Assembly (NCBI GenBank): GCA_937136395.1 | Contig: CAKZOI010000021.1 | Span: 1-64,000, forward strand | From: an uncultured Opitutia bacterium | GTDB taxonomy: Bacteria; Verrucomicrobiota; Verrucomicrobiia; Opitutales; Coraliomargaritaceae | Length of the DNA: 64,000 bases | Direction: 5' to 3' | Shown here: positions 9,623 to 17,951 of the stretch, piece after piece | Numbering within the stretch: position 1 is the stretch's first letter | How the letters are laid out: each line of letters starts with the position of its first letter | Program-made: the position numbers and the translations under genes | The notes under the pieces: model-generated | Seen by the model: the letters and a program-made list of their open reading frames with translations, nothing else | The model's database searches: none | Told to the model about the DNA's origin: nothing

Positions 9623-10768
9623 ATGAAGAAAAGTAAATCCTCAATAATCCGCTTCCTTTATGCTGCATCTGAGTATTCCGCAGATGTCTTTTACCTCGGA
9701 GGCGTCTTTGTTCCCGATGCATACTTATCTTTTGTGGTCGAGGGAAAGTCGTATGCAGTTGTCAGTCAGCTGGAATATGGGCGAGTGAAGGCGCAGTCTC
9801 GGTATACAGAGGTCTTATTACTTGCTGAGGAGCAAGAAAAAGCGGCGAAGCGATTAAAGCTAGCGGCGGATGCTGGCCCTGGGGAGCTTATGCAGTATTA
9901 CACCAAGCAATTCAAAGCGAAGCACGTCGAATTACCGGCCAATTTTCCTGCGGTGTATTATGCTCAATTACGTGATGTGGGGCTGAACGTGCATCTAGCT
10001 GAGGAATCCTTCTTCCCTGAACGTGCACTGAAAACTGATACCGAGGCCGCTGCAATTCGTGAAGGCAATGCTGCCAGCGCTGCGGGCATTCGCGCTGCAG
10101 AGCAGGTTTTGCGAGCCAGTAAGATTGTTGGTAAACGGCTGAAATATGAAGGGGCAACGCTCAGCTCGGAGCGTTTACGCACCATCATTGATCAAGCCTG
10201 TCTTGGCAAAGGTGCTGTGGCACATAATACGATTGTTGCCGGCGGCGTGCAGGCGACAGATCCACATGAAGGTGGTCATGGGCCGTTGAAGCCGAATGAA
10301 TTGATCATTGTTGATGTCTTTCCTCGTGTTCAGAAGACTGGCTATCATGGCGATATGACCCGGACCTTTTTGAAGGGAAAGGCAAATGATCAACAACGTG
10401 CATTGGTCGCAGCGGTGCGCGAATCCCAACTCGCTGCTATAGCTAAGATCAAAGCTGGTGTGGGCGGCGCTACGGTGCATGCTGCTGCCGCTAGGGTTTT
10501 TAGCTCACATGGCTATGAGACCAAGCGCGTGGACGATGGTTTTGTTGGTTTCATTCATTCCACAGGTCACGGCCTCGGCTTGGAAGTGCATGAAGAACCT
10601 CGTGTCTCCCCAAAGGCTGGACGTTTACGCAAAGGCCATGTCATTACCGTAGAGCCAGGGCTTTATTACCCCGATATCGGCGGATGTCGTATCGAAGATG
10701 TCGTGCGAGTGACTAAAGACGGCTGTGAGATGCTCTCGTCCTGCCCTTATCGGTGGGAGCTGAAGTAG
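9623..10768 (+). CDS. M24-family aminopeptidase (Xaa-Pro peptidase type)
   Basis: A creatinase/prolidase-type metallopeptidase of 381 residues from the ATG at 9623. A GTG start 15 codons upstream is possible but less likely. The N-terminal ~150 residues form the non-catalytic creatinase-like domain. The C-terminal pita-bread domain carries the dinuclear metal ligands: VDVFPR and GDMTRTF (two Asp), HSTGHGLGLEVHE (His) and VEPGLY (Glu) with RIEDVV (Glu). It would remove N-terminal residues from Pro-containing peptides in the cytoplasm. It ends one base before the converging argS gene, with no terminator visible between them. Confidence 0.9.
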   Translation: MKKSKSSIIRFLYAASEYSADVFYLGGVFVPDAYLSFVVEGKSYAVVSQLEYGRVKAQSRYTEVLLLAEEQEKAAKRLKLAADAGPGELMQYYTKQFKAKHVELPANFPAVYYAQLRDVGLNVHLAEESFFPERALKTDTEAAAIREGNAASAAGIRAAEQVLRASKIVGKRLKYEGATLSSERLRTIIDQACLGKGAVAHNTIVAGGVQATDPHEGGHGPLKPNELIIVDVFPRVQKTGYHGDMTRTFLKGKANDQQRALVAAVRESQLAAIAKIKAGVGGATVHAAAARVFSSHGYETKRVDDGFVGFIHSTGHGLGLEVHEEPRVSPKAGRLRKGHVITVEPGLYYPDIGGCRIEDVVRVTKDGCEMLSSCPYRWELK

Positions 10769-10769
10769 C

Positions 10770-12548
10770 TTACATACGTTCCAACGGCTTGATGCCGAGG
10801 AGTTCGAGACCTGTCTTCAGCACCGTGCGGGTGCGGGCGCAAAGGATTAGGCGGCGTGCTTTGACGGCATCGTCGTCGACCATGACTTTGTCGGCATTGT
10901 AGAAACTGCTGTAGGCGCTGGTGAGCTCATACAAGTATGTGCAGAGAAAATGTGGTCGCAGATCATTGAGCGTGAGCTCGAGCGCGGTGACGAAGCCCAT
11001 GAGTTTTCGGGCGAGGGCTTGTTCGGTATCCGTTTCTAGCTGGCTGGCACCTTCAATTGGTGCTTCCGGATCGACGCCGACCTTGCGGAAGATACTATTG
11101 ATCCGTGCCACTGCGTAGAGCAGGTAGGGCGCCGTATTGCCTTCGAAGCTAAGCAGGCGATCCCAGCTGAAAACGTAGTCCTGTGTGCGGTTGCTGGAGA
11201 GGTCGGCGTATTTCATTGCGCCGACACCGACGGATTCGGCGATTTCGTGACGTTCCGCTTCGCTGAGGTCTGGATTTTTTTCAGTGACCACGTCAAAAGC
11301 GCGGCTGCGCGCTTCGTCGAGCAGCTCTTGAAGTTTGATTGATTCGCCAGACTTGGTTTTGAACGGCTTCTTGTCCGCTCCAAGAATTGTGCCCCAGAAG
11401 ACGTGGCTTAATTCTGGCAACTTGTAGCCCTTCGCCTGAAACCACTTTTTAGTGGTCAAGAAGAGCTGTTGGAAGTGATCTTGCTGACGGGCATCGGTGA
11501 GGTAGATGACTTCGTCTGCATCGAATTCTTCGAGGCGGTAAAGTATTGTGGCGAGGTCCGTCGATGCGTAGTTGGAGGCACCGTCGCTCTTACGAATGTT
11601 GAAGGGGTAGGGCCGCTCGTTGTCGCGAGCGAATTTTTTGACTTCATCGTGCCAGACGACGAGTGCGCCGTCGCTTTCCTCTGCGAGGCCAATCTCGCTG
11701 AGTTCGTCGTAAATACGGTCGACTTTATCCCGGTAGAAGGACTCGCCGAGTGTGATGTCGACTTCGACGCCCATTTGCGCGAAGAGCTTGTCAAAGGCAA
11801 CTTTGGAAATTTCAACGATTTGCTGCCAGATTGCGGTGTTTTCGGGGTCACCGTTTTGTAGCAGCACGAGCTCGTTGCGGGAGATATCGCGTAGTTCTGG
11901 TTGCTCAGTTTCAAGAGCGCTGCCGTCTTTGTAGAGTTGGTCGAGCGTCACCAGTGCGTCGTCGCCTAGCGAAGAGAGGTCGATGCCGTCGCGTTTGATC
12001 TTCATGATCAATGTGCCGAAATTGGTGCCCCAGTCGCCGATATGATTGTCGCGAACGAGGTTGGCTCCGCAAAAATCGAGCAGGCGCGCGATCGCTTGAC
12101 CGATCACCATCGGGCGCAAGTGTCCAATATGTGCTTGCTTAGCAGTGTTGGCGCTGGGGTAATCGATGATGATTTTGCGACCGCCTTTGAGTGCTTTGGC
12201 GCCACTTTGGTAGTCAGCCTTGGTTGAGAAATCGAGTTGCCACTGCCAAATAAAGGCTGGGCTGAGTTTGAAATTGATGAATCCGGGCCCTGCGAGGGAG
12301 AGCTCAACCATTTCCGGGTCGAAGCGACCCGATGTGATCGCAGCATCGATGAGCTTTTGGCCTAGTTCGCGCGGGTTGACACCATTTTTTTTGGCAAATC
12401 CCAGCACACCATTGGCTTGGTAGTCGCCAAATTTGGGATCTGCAGGACGGACACCGGGTGTAAAATCTGCGCCGAAACCCTCGGTTTCGGCTGCGATTGC
12501 ACTCAGTTCACTTTCAATTGCTTTGGATGGGTTAAACCAGACCTTCAT
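10770..12548 (-). CDS. argS: Arginyl-tRNA synthetase
   Basis: A class I aminoacyl-tRNA synthetase that charges tRNA-Arg. It has the N-terminal additional (Add) domain over about the first 100 residues, the HIGH-type signature in PSANTAKQAHIGHLRP (residues ~131-146), the ArgRS-specific RDNHIGDWGTNFG, a KMSKS-like region replaced by KPFKTKSGESIKL as is common in this enzyme, and a C-terminal DALR-type helical domain ending PLERM. Its 592 residues are normal. It is convergent with the peptidase gene and divergent from the phosphorylase homologue. Confidence 0.97.
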   Translation of the reverse strand: MKVWFNPSKAIESELSAIAAETEGFGADFTPGVRPADPKFGDYQANGVLGFAKKNGVNPRELGQKLIDAAITSGRFDPEMVELSLAGPGFINFKLSPAFIWQWQLDFSTKADYQSGAKALKGGRKIIIDYPSANTAKQAHIGHLRPMVIGQAIARLLDFCGANLVRDNHIGDWGTNFGTLIMKIKRDGIDLSSLGDDALVTLDQLYKDGSALETEQPELRDISRNELVLLQNGDPENTAIWQQIVEISKVAFDKLFAQMGVEVDITLGESFYRDKVDRIYDELSEIGLAEESDGALVVWHDEVKKFARDNERPYPFNIRKSDGASNYASTDLATILYRLEEFDADEVIYLTDARQQDHFQQLFLTTKKWFQAKGYKLPELSHVFWGTILGADKKPFKTKSGESIKLQELLDEARSRAFDVVTEKNPDLSEAERHEIAESVGVGAMKYADLSSNRTQDYVFSWDRLLSFEGNTAPYLLYAVARINSIFRKVGVDPEAPIEGASQLETDTEQALARKLMGFVTALELTLNDLRPHFLCTYLYELTSAYSSFYNADKVMVDDDAVKARRLILCARTRTVLKTGLELLGIKPLERM

Positions 12549-12721
12549 GCGAACAGGGAAGATGCTGCATTGAATGGGTCAAGCTATCGTTTTGCGGAAA
12601 ATCGTATTTTAATCGGAGCTAACAGTTGATCCATGACGACTCTCGTGGCGTCTAAAATAGGGCCTTGTCGGCATTTTAGGCTCGACAGGCGAGGCGAAAA
12701 GACTGATACACATAGGTTTAT

Positions 12722-12735
12722 ACCGCTTAAGCGGT
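12722..12735. promoter_or_regulatory. 14-bp perfect palindrome upstream of the phosphorylase homologue
   Basis: ACCGCTTAAGCGGT is a perfect palindrome centred about 36 bp before the ATG at 12765. Its shape resembles operators of LacI-type repressors; no regulator is encoded beside it. Confidence 0.4.
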
Positions 12736-12764
12736 TCACATTAAGTTCACACACAGCTCATTTA

Positions 12765-14099
12765 ATGAGAAAGAAAATTATTAGTGCCCGTAAGTTCATA
12801 AAGCCTTCTTTTAGCTATTTGGTTGAGAAGAAGCGTGATGGCGGCGAATTCTCCGATGAAGAGATTCGTTACATTGTCGACTCTATATTGGACGAAGATC
12901 TTCCTGAATTCCAACAAGCTGCCCTAGCGATGGCGGTCTTTTTCCAGGGCATGTCTGCTCAGGAGACGGCTGTTTTTGCTGAGGAGATGATGCTATCTGG
13001 TGAAGTCATTGATTTGACAGGCATCGCACGCCCTAAAATTGATAAGTATTCAACGGGTGGTGTCGGTGATAAAACGACCTTGGTTCTCGCGCCATTGGCA
13101 GCTGCATGTGGTGTGGTTATGCCGACGATGAATGGTGTCGATGAAGAGCACGTGATCAGTAATCTTGATAAACTTTCATCCATTCCTGGCTTTAATCCAG
13201 TATTGGATTTGAAGGGTTTTAAAGCCCAGTTGAAGAAGGTCGGCTGCACATTTATTCATAAGGACCCTGAGATCGCTCCTGTTGATGAGATTCTCTATAA
13301 GCTTCGTTTGCAAACGGGCACGATTCCTAGTTTACCGCTAATTACAGGTTCTGTATTGAGCCGTAAGCTTGCCGAAGGTGCCGAAGGTTTGGTGATCGAT
13401 GTAAAATGGGGTAATGGTTCCTTTATTAAAGACGTTGAGCAGGCAAAACAGTTGGCGCGTTCGATCACTCGTGTGGGGCGCTCTATGAAGCGTCGTTGTG
13501 TGGCATTGGTTACTGATATGAATCAGCCACTCGGTGATACAGTCGGCACTGCACTTGAAATTAAGGAAGCGATTCAGCTGCTCAGTGGCGAAGGTCCAGA
13601 AGACTTACAGGAGCTGGTTCTCAAGCTCGGTATGGAGATTGTGCGCCTTGCAGGTGTCGCTGGTTCGACATTATCTGCGAAGCAAACCGTTCAGCGTCAC
13701 CTGAGAGATGGCAGTGCGCTTCAGAAATTTAAGGATATGATCGAGGCTCAAGGTGGTGATATCTCTGTGATTGATGATCCAGAAAAATTTCCAACAGCAA
13801 AGCATGTGCGTAAACTTCCGGCTCCAAAGCGTGGCTATGTTCATACGATTAATGCAGGTTTGATTGCTGAAGGTGTGCAAAAACTGGCAATCAAGAAAAA
13901 CGGTAAATATGACCCAGCGGTTGGCGTGTCTGAAATCAAGAAGGTGGGAACGCAAGTTAAGCAGGGTGAACCACTTATGATGATTCATTACAATGATGAA
14001 GCGAAGATGGAAGAGGCTCTTGAATACCTCAAGACAGCGTATCGCTTGGCTCCTAAGCGTCCGAATCCACCCGAGCTCATTGTTGAGCGCGTCGCTTAA
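12765..14099 (+). CDS. Thymidine / pyrimidine-nucleoside phosphorylase homologue with altered active site
   Basis: Belongs to the nucleoside phosphorylase family II (DeoA/Pdp): FSDEEIRYIVDSILDEDLPEFQQAALAMAV, KYSTGGVGDKTTL, SIPGF, LPLITGSVLSRKLAEG, TDMNQPLG. The start at 12765 (444 residues) matches the family; a frame from 12633 adds 44 unrelated residues. The pyrimidine-side residues equivalent to E. coli DeoA Tyr168, Arg171 and Ser186 are kept and Lys190 is Arg. On the phosphate side, His85 is Tyr, Ser95 is Thr, Ser113 is Asn, and the SGRGLGHTGGT segment reads NGVDEEHVISN with no gap, so Thr123 is Asn. Normal phosphorolysis may be lost or changed. It stands alone, without deoC or a transporter. 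Confidence 0.8.
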   Translation: MRKKIISARKFIKPSFSYLVEKKRDGGEFSDEEIRYIVDSILDEDLPEFQQAALAMAVFFQGMSAQETAVFAEEMMLSGEVIDLTGIARPKIDKYSTGGVGDKTTLVLAPLAAACGVVMPTMNGVDEEHVISNLDKLSSIPGFNPVLDLKGFKAQLKKVGCTFIHKDPEIAPVDEILYKLRLQTGTIPSLPLITGSVLSRKLAEGAEGLVIDVKWGNGSFIKDVEQAKQLARSITRVGRSMKRRCVALVTDMNQPLGDTVGTALEIKEAIQLLSGEGPEDLQELVLKLGMEIVRLAGVAGSTLSAKQTVQRHLRDGSALQKFKDMIEAQGGDISVIDDPEKFPTAKHVRKLPAPKRGYVHTINAGLIAEGVQKLAIKKNGKYDPAVGVSEIKKVGTQVKQGEPLMMIHYNDEAKMEEALEYLKTAYRLAPKRPNPPELIVERVA

Positions 14100-14120
14100 T
14101 TCTACAGCTATATCTTTACT

Positions 14121-14155
14121 AAGCTCCGACCGAATTAGGTCGGAGCTTTTTTTTT
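14121..14155 (+). terminator. Rho-independent terminator after the phosphorylase homologue
   Basis: An 11-bp stem AAGCTCCGACC / GGTCGGAGCTT with a GAATTA loop is followed by nine T. Confidence 0.92.
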
Positions 14156-14302
14156 GAAACTTTTAGAAAAAACGCACGATAGCGATCTATAGTCATTCTA
14201 AATTAATCTTTAACCAGTTTAGAAATGCCCTAAATTAACCTAGTAATTTCATAGAGTCATTTTTAGTAAATGCCCTATAAGCCCTTACCCTTTGCCCTAA
14301 CC

Positions 14303-16636
14303 ATGAGAAAAGACACGCTCCCGATACAAAAAATCATTGCTCTCTTAGCGCTCAATCTAATCGCCTATGTCGTTCCTGCGCTGACGGCTTCTGCGCGGAT
14401 TTTTACGAATCTTGAGGGCAAGACAATTGATGCAGAACTCCACTCGTATGAGGGGGATCAAGTCCGTTTTAAAAATTTGGCCGATGGCCGTCTCTATAAG
14501 TTCCCTCTGGAGGCACTATCTTTGAAGGATCAGAGTTTTATTCGGAACGAGCAGAAGTCGGGGCGATTAACGATTACAGGCTACGCAGGCCTAAATGTCC
14601 CATCTGTGGTAGAAGTTAAGAAGGATAAACTGCACATAAATGCGAGCCGGCAGATCGATCAGATGCTGGCTACACATTTAAAGACAAAAGGTGTTCAGCC
14701 TGAGCCCATTGTAGATGACGCGACGTATTTGCGGCGGGCCTATTTGAAAATCATTGGGCGCATTCCGACTCATGCCGAAGCGGTTCATTTTCTGAATAGT
14801 TCGTCGCCAGATAAGCGCCGTCAACTTGTCGACAAGCTGCTAGATTCACCAGGCTATATCAGCCATAACTTTAATCTATGGGCAGATGTGCTTCGTGTAA
14901 AAACTACAGGACGCGAGGGGAGTCGATTTGGTGGTATTTTTTACGCTCAGTGGCTAAAAGATCAGATTCGTGAAAATGTTGCTTATGATGACTTTGTAGC
15001 TTCGTTGATTACTGCAGAGGGCTATCCGTGGGATAATCCAGCGACGGCATACTACCTCCGTGATTTCGGTATGCCCTTAGATAATATGTCGATGACTGCT
15101 CAGATCTTCTTGGGGACCCAGCTTCAGTGCGCGCAATGCCATGATCATCCTACTGATAACTGGACTCAGAAAGAGTTTTATGAGCTTTCTGCATTCACGT
15201 ATGGAATCAACACACGGGTGAATACCAGAGCCGCAAATACAAAGACGCAGTCGATCTATAAGAAAATTACTGAGTTGGCACGCAAGGAAAACGGCGGAAA
15301 GAAAGGTAAAGCCAACAATACCTATGTCATGCGTGCTGCAAAAGAATTTATGCAGCCGCTACAATGGGGGGTTGAGCATACAAAGAGGCCATTGAAATTA
15401 CCTCATGATTATCAATACGACGACGCAGCACCGAAGTCGGTTGTTAAGCCAAGTATTTTATATGGTGAGCTCGATACAACTGAACTGCATGATTCTACGA
15501 CCCGCGTTGCGAGCTATGCGGACTGGATGGTTTCTAAAAACAATGAACGTTTTACTAAGGTCATTGCTAACCGAATGTGGAAGCACGTGATGGGCAAAGG
15601 GCTGATTGAACCTGTTGATAACCTGACAGATGAGAGTGTCGCAGATTCGCCAGAGCTAATGGCCTTTTTAGAATCGCTGATGAAATCGGTGGACTACGAT
15701 TTAAAGCAGTATTTGCGAGTCCTTTACAATACTGATCAATTTCAACGGGCGGCCGTCATTGATAACCCCGACCTCGATGATGACTATAATCTGGAGGGTC
15801 CGGTCTTTCAGCGTATGAGCGCAGAGCAAATTTGGGATTCGATCGCGACTTTGATGACACCAGATATTGATCAGATCTATCAGCAAAGCTATAGGGCGAC
15901 GAATCAAGGCACTGTCTATGAGACAGGAAAGCGACCTGCGGCGGCTGTATTTCTAGAAGAAAAATCATCAGCTGAGTTCGTAGAATATATTAAAGAGTAT
16001 GCTGTTAAATATAAGGCTTACACTGAAATGCGAACCAAGGCCGCGGAGGTTCGTAATGATCCGAAGCGAAAGAATACGAAAGAAGGGAAAGCCATCTTGA
16101 GCGCGATGCGTAAGGCTACTGCCGAGTGGCGTGCTATGTTGAATCCTGATGTTGGCGAAGATTCTGATGATGCGCCAATAGGCATGACCATGATGATGTC
16201 GAACACGCCATTACTGTCAGATAAGCCGAGCAAAGATCAAAGATCACAAGAGAAATGGATGAGGGGGATTCGTCGAGCATCCGAGCTGCAGTCGCCACAG
16301 GCATCTGGTCACTTATTGGAAGTTTTCGGGCAATCAGACCGGATGTTGATCGAAAATGCAGATGATAGTGGAAATGTGTTGCAGGCGTTATTCTTGATGA
16401 ACTCATGGCAAACCAATTGGTTACTCGCCAGTAAATCGGCACCAGTTGTGGAGGCGCGCTTAGCCCAGACAGTCGAAGAAAAAATTGAGACGCTCTATAT
16501 TGGTTTCCTATCACGTAAACCCACTCAAGCAGAAACAGATACTCTTATAGAATACTATAAGAAAGACCCGAAGAAGGCGCGTGAACGCATCATCTGGGCG
16601 ATGATGAATACTCAGCAATTTCTATTTATTCAGTAA
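14303..16636 (+). CDS. SHD1-DUF1549-DUF1553 secreted protein
   Basis: From the ATG at 14303 (an in-frame ATG lies at 14270) this 777-residue protein has a signal sequence (IIALLALNLIAYVVPALTASA), then an SHD1-like beta domain (RIFTNLEGKTIDAELHSYEG ... LSLKDQSFI), then DUF1549 with the YLRRAYLKIIGRIPT start and the CAQCHDHP motif (Cys276, Cys279, His280), and DUF1553 towards the C-terminus (ANRMWKHVMGKGLIEPVDN, LSRKPTQAETDTLIEYY). Such proteins are abundant in Planctomycetes and Verrucomicrobia and of unknown function, usually paired with a DUF1501 protein as here. It lacks the usual N-terminal Planctomycetes cytochrome domain, which is instead found in the protein two genes downstream. Confidence 0.85.
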   Translation: MRKDTLPIQKIIALLALNLIAYVVPALTASARIFTNLEGKTIDAELHSYEGDQVRFKNLADGRLYKFPLEALSLKDQSFIRNEQKSGRLTITGYAGLNVPSVVEVKKDKLHINASRQIDQMLATHLKTKGVQPEPIVDDATYLRRAYLKIIGRIPTHAEAVHFLNSSSPDKRRQLVDKLLDSPGYISHNFNLWADVLRVKTTGREGSRFGGIFYAQWLKDQIRENVAYDDFVASLITAEGYPWDNPATAYYLRDFGMPLDNMSMTAQIFLGTQLQCAQCHDHPTDNWTQKEFYELSAFTYGINTRVNTRAANTKTQSIYKKITELARKENGGKKGKANNTYVMRAAKEFMQPLQWGVEHTKRPLKLPHDYQYDDAAPKSVVKPSILYGELDTTELHDSTTRVASYADWMVSKNNERFTKVIANRMWKHVMGKGLIEPVDNLTDESVADSPELMAFLESLMKSVDYDLKQYLRVLYNTDQFQRAAVIDNPDLDDDYNLEGPVFQRMSAEQIWDSIATLMTPDIDQIYQQSYRATNQGTVYETGKRPAAAVFLEEKSSAEFVEYIKEYAVKYKAYTEMRTKAAEVRNDPKRKNTKEGKAILSAMRKATAEWRAMLNPDVGEDSDDAPIGMTMMMSNTPLLSDKPSKDQRSQEKWMRGIRRASELQSPQASGHLLEVFGQSDRMLIENADDSGNVLQALFLMNSWQTNWLLASKSAPVVEARLAQTVEEKIETLYIGFLSRKPTQAETDTLIEYYKKDPKKARERIIWAMMNTQQFLFIQ

Positions 16637-16661
16637 GTGTATACTCAACCATTTAGACATT

Positions 16662-17945
16662 ATGTATAAAGAATTAAACCAAATGGATGAACTTTCACGT
16701 CGTAAGTTCATACAGTATTCTGCTAAGGCATTACTCGGAGTCGGACTTGCATCCGTCGGACAGACCCCTGTTTGGGCATCTGAGGTCGTGCGAAAAGCAA
16801 CGGCAAAAAATGTGATCTACATTTATCTAAGTGGTGGAATGAGCCATATTGACACTTTCGATCCGAAGCCAGGCTGGAAGGATCAAGGCCCCGTTCAGGC
16901 TATTGATACTAATGTTAGCGGTATACGAATTTCTCAATATTTGCCTAGTTTAGCCCAACGCATGGATAAGTTGGCAATTATTCGATCAATGTATTCGAAT
17001 CAAGGTGCGCATGAACAGGGTGACTATTTCATGCATACGAGCTATGAAAAACGTGGCACAATTCGGCATCCAGGTCTCGGTGCATGGCTGAATAGTATGT
17101 CAGGTAAAACGAATTCAACTTTGCCAGGCAATGTGCGTATTGGAGGGAGTAATAATGCCCAAGGTGGTGCAGGATTTCTCGATTCAAAATATGAGCCTTT
17201 ACACTTAGGTAATCCAGAGGGAGGTTTGCCGCATATAAAGGCTCATCGCAGCGTTGACGATATTGAGATGCAGGAACGTATGGCTCTGGCTGAAATGATG
17301 GATTTGTCGTTTCATCAAAAATATCCTTCCAAAAAAGTGCGTGCTTATAGTGACGTTTACGAAGAGGCGATGAAACTGATGACTAGCAAGGACCTAGAGG
17401 CATTTGATTTGAGCAAAGAGCCATCGCTTTCACGCAAATTATATGGTGACAGTCGATTTGGTAAGAGCTGTCTGTTAGCACGTCGCCTCGTTGAACACGG
17501 TGTGCGTTTCGTGGAGTTGACGCTCGGTGGTTGGGATACTCATAATGACAATCATGACAATGTTGAGCAGTTGACTAATCCACTCGACCAGTCAGTTGCG
17601 GCTTTACTAGATGACTTACATTATAGAGGCCTTTTAGATGAAACCTTAGTCGTTATCGGCACCGAATTTGGGCGCACGCCAGATCTCAATGCCAATGCGG
17701 GCCGTAATCACCACCCAACTGCATTCACATGTGTTCTTGCTGGTGGTGGTATTAAGGGTGGTCAAGTATATGGGGCCACTGATGAGCGAGGGCATTCAAT
17801 TACAGAAAATGGTGTCACTGTTCCGAACTTTAATGCGACCATTGCTTACGCCTTAGGCTTGCCTTTGGATAAGGTTGTTTATTCGCCAAGCGGCCGTCCA
17901 TTTCAAATTGCGCACAAGGGGCAACCTGTTAAAGCACTGTTTTAA
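16662..17945 (+). CDS. DUF1501 protein with Tat signal
   Basis: A 427-residue protein with a twin-arginine export signal (ELSRRKFIQYSAKALLGVGLA); the start may be at 16662 or at the ATG at 16683. The body matches DUF1501, a family in the alkaline phosphatase/sulfatase fold: VIYIYLSGGMSHIDTFDPKPG, EHGVRFVELTLGGWDTHNDN, VIGTEFGRTPDLN and NHHPTAFTCVLAGGGIKGG. The partner SHD1-DUF1549-DUF1553 gene ends 25 bp upstream and the membrane cytochrome gene begins six bases downstream, so the three form an operon. The substrate is unknown. The folded-state Tat export suggests a cofactor or metal. Confidence 0.88.
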   Translation: MYKELNQMDELSRRKFIQYSAKALLGVGLASVGQTPVWASEVVRKATAKNVIYIYLSGGMSHIDTFDPKPGWKDQGPVQAIDTNVSGIRISQYLPSLAQRMDKLAIIRSMYSNQGAHEQGDYFMHTSYEKRGTIRHPGLGAWLNSMSGKTNSTLPGNVRIGGSNNAQGGAGFLDSKYEPLHLGNPEGGLPHIKAHRSVDDIEMQERMALAEMMDLSFHQKYPSKKVRAYSDVYEEAMKLMTSKDLEAFDLSKEPSLSRKLYGDSRFGKSCLLARRLVEHGVRFVELTLGGWDTHNDNHDNVEQLTNPLDQSVAALLDDLHYRGLLDETLVVIGTEFGRTPDLNANAGRNHHPTAFTCVLAGGGIKGGQVYGATDERGHSITENGVTVPNFNATIAYALGLPLDKVVYSPSGRPFQIAHKGQPVKALF

Positions 17946-17951
17946 TTCATT

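Noticed and set aside
11456-11914. 152-residue minus-strand frame inside argS
   Set aside because: Ser/Thr/Lys-rich shadow of argS in another register.
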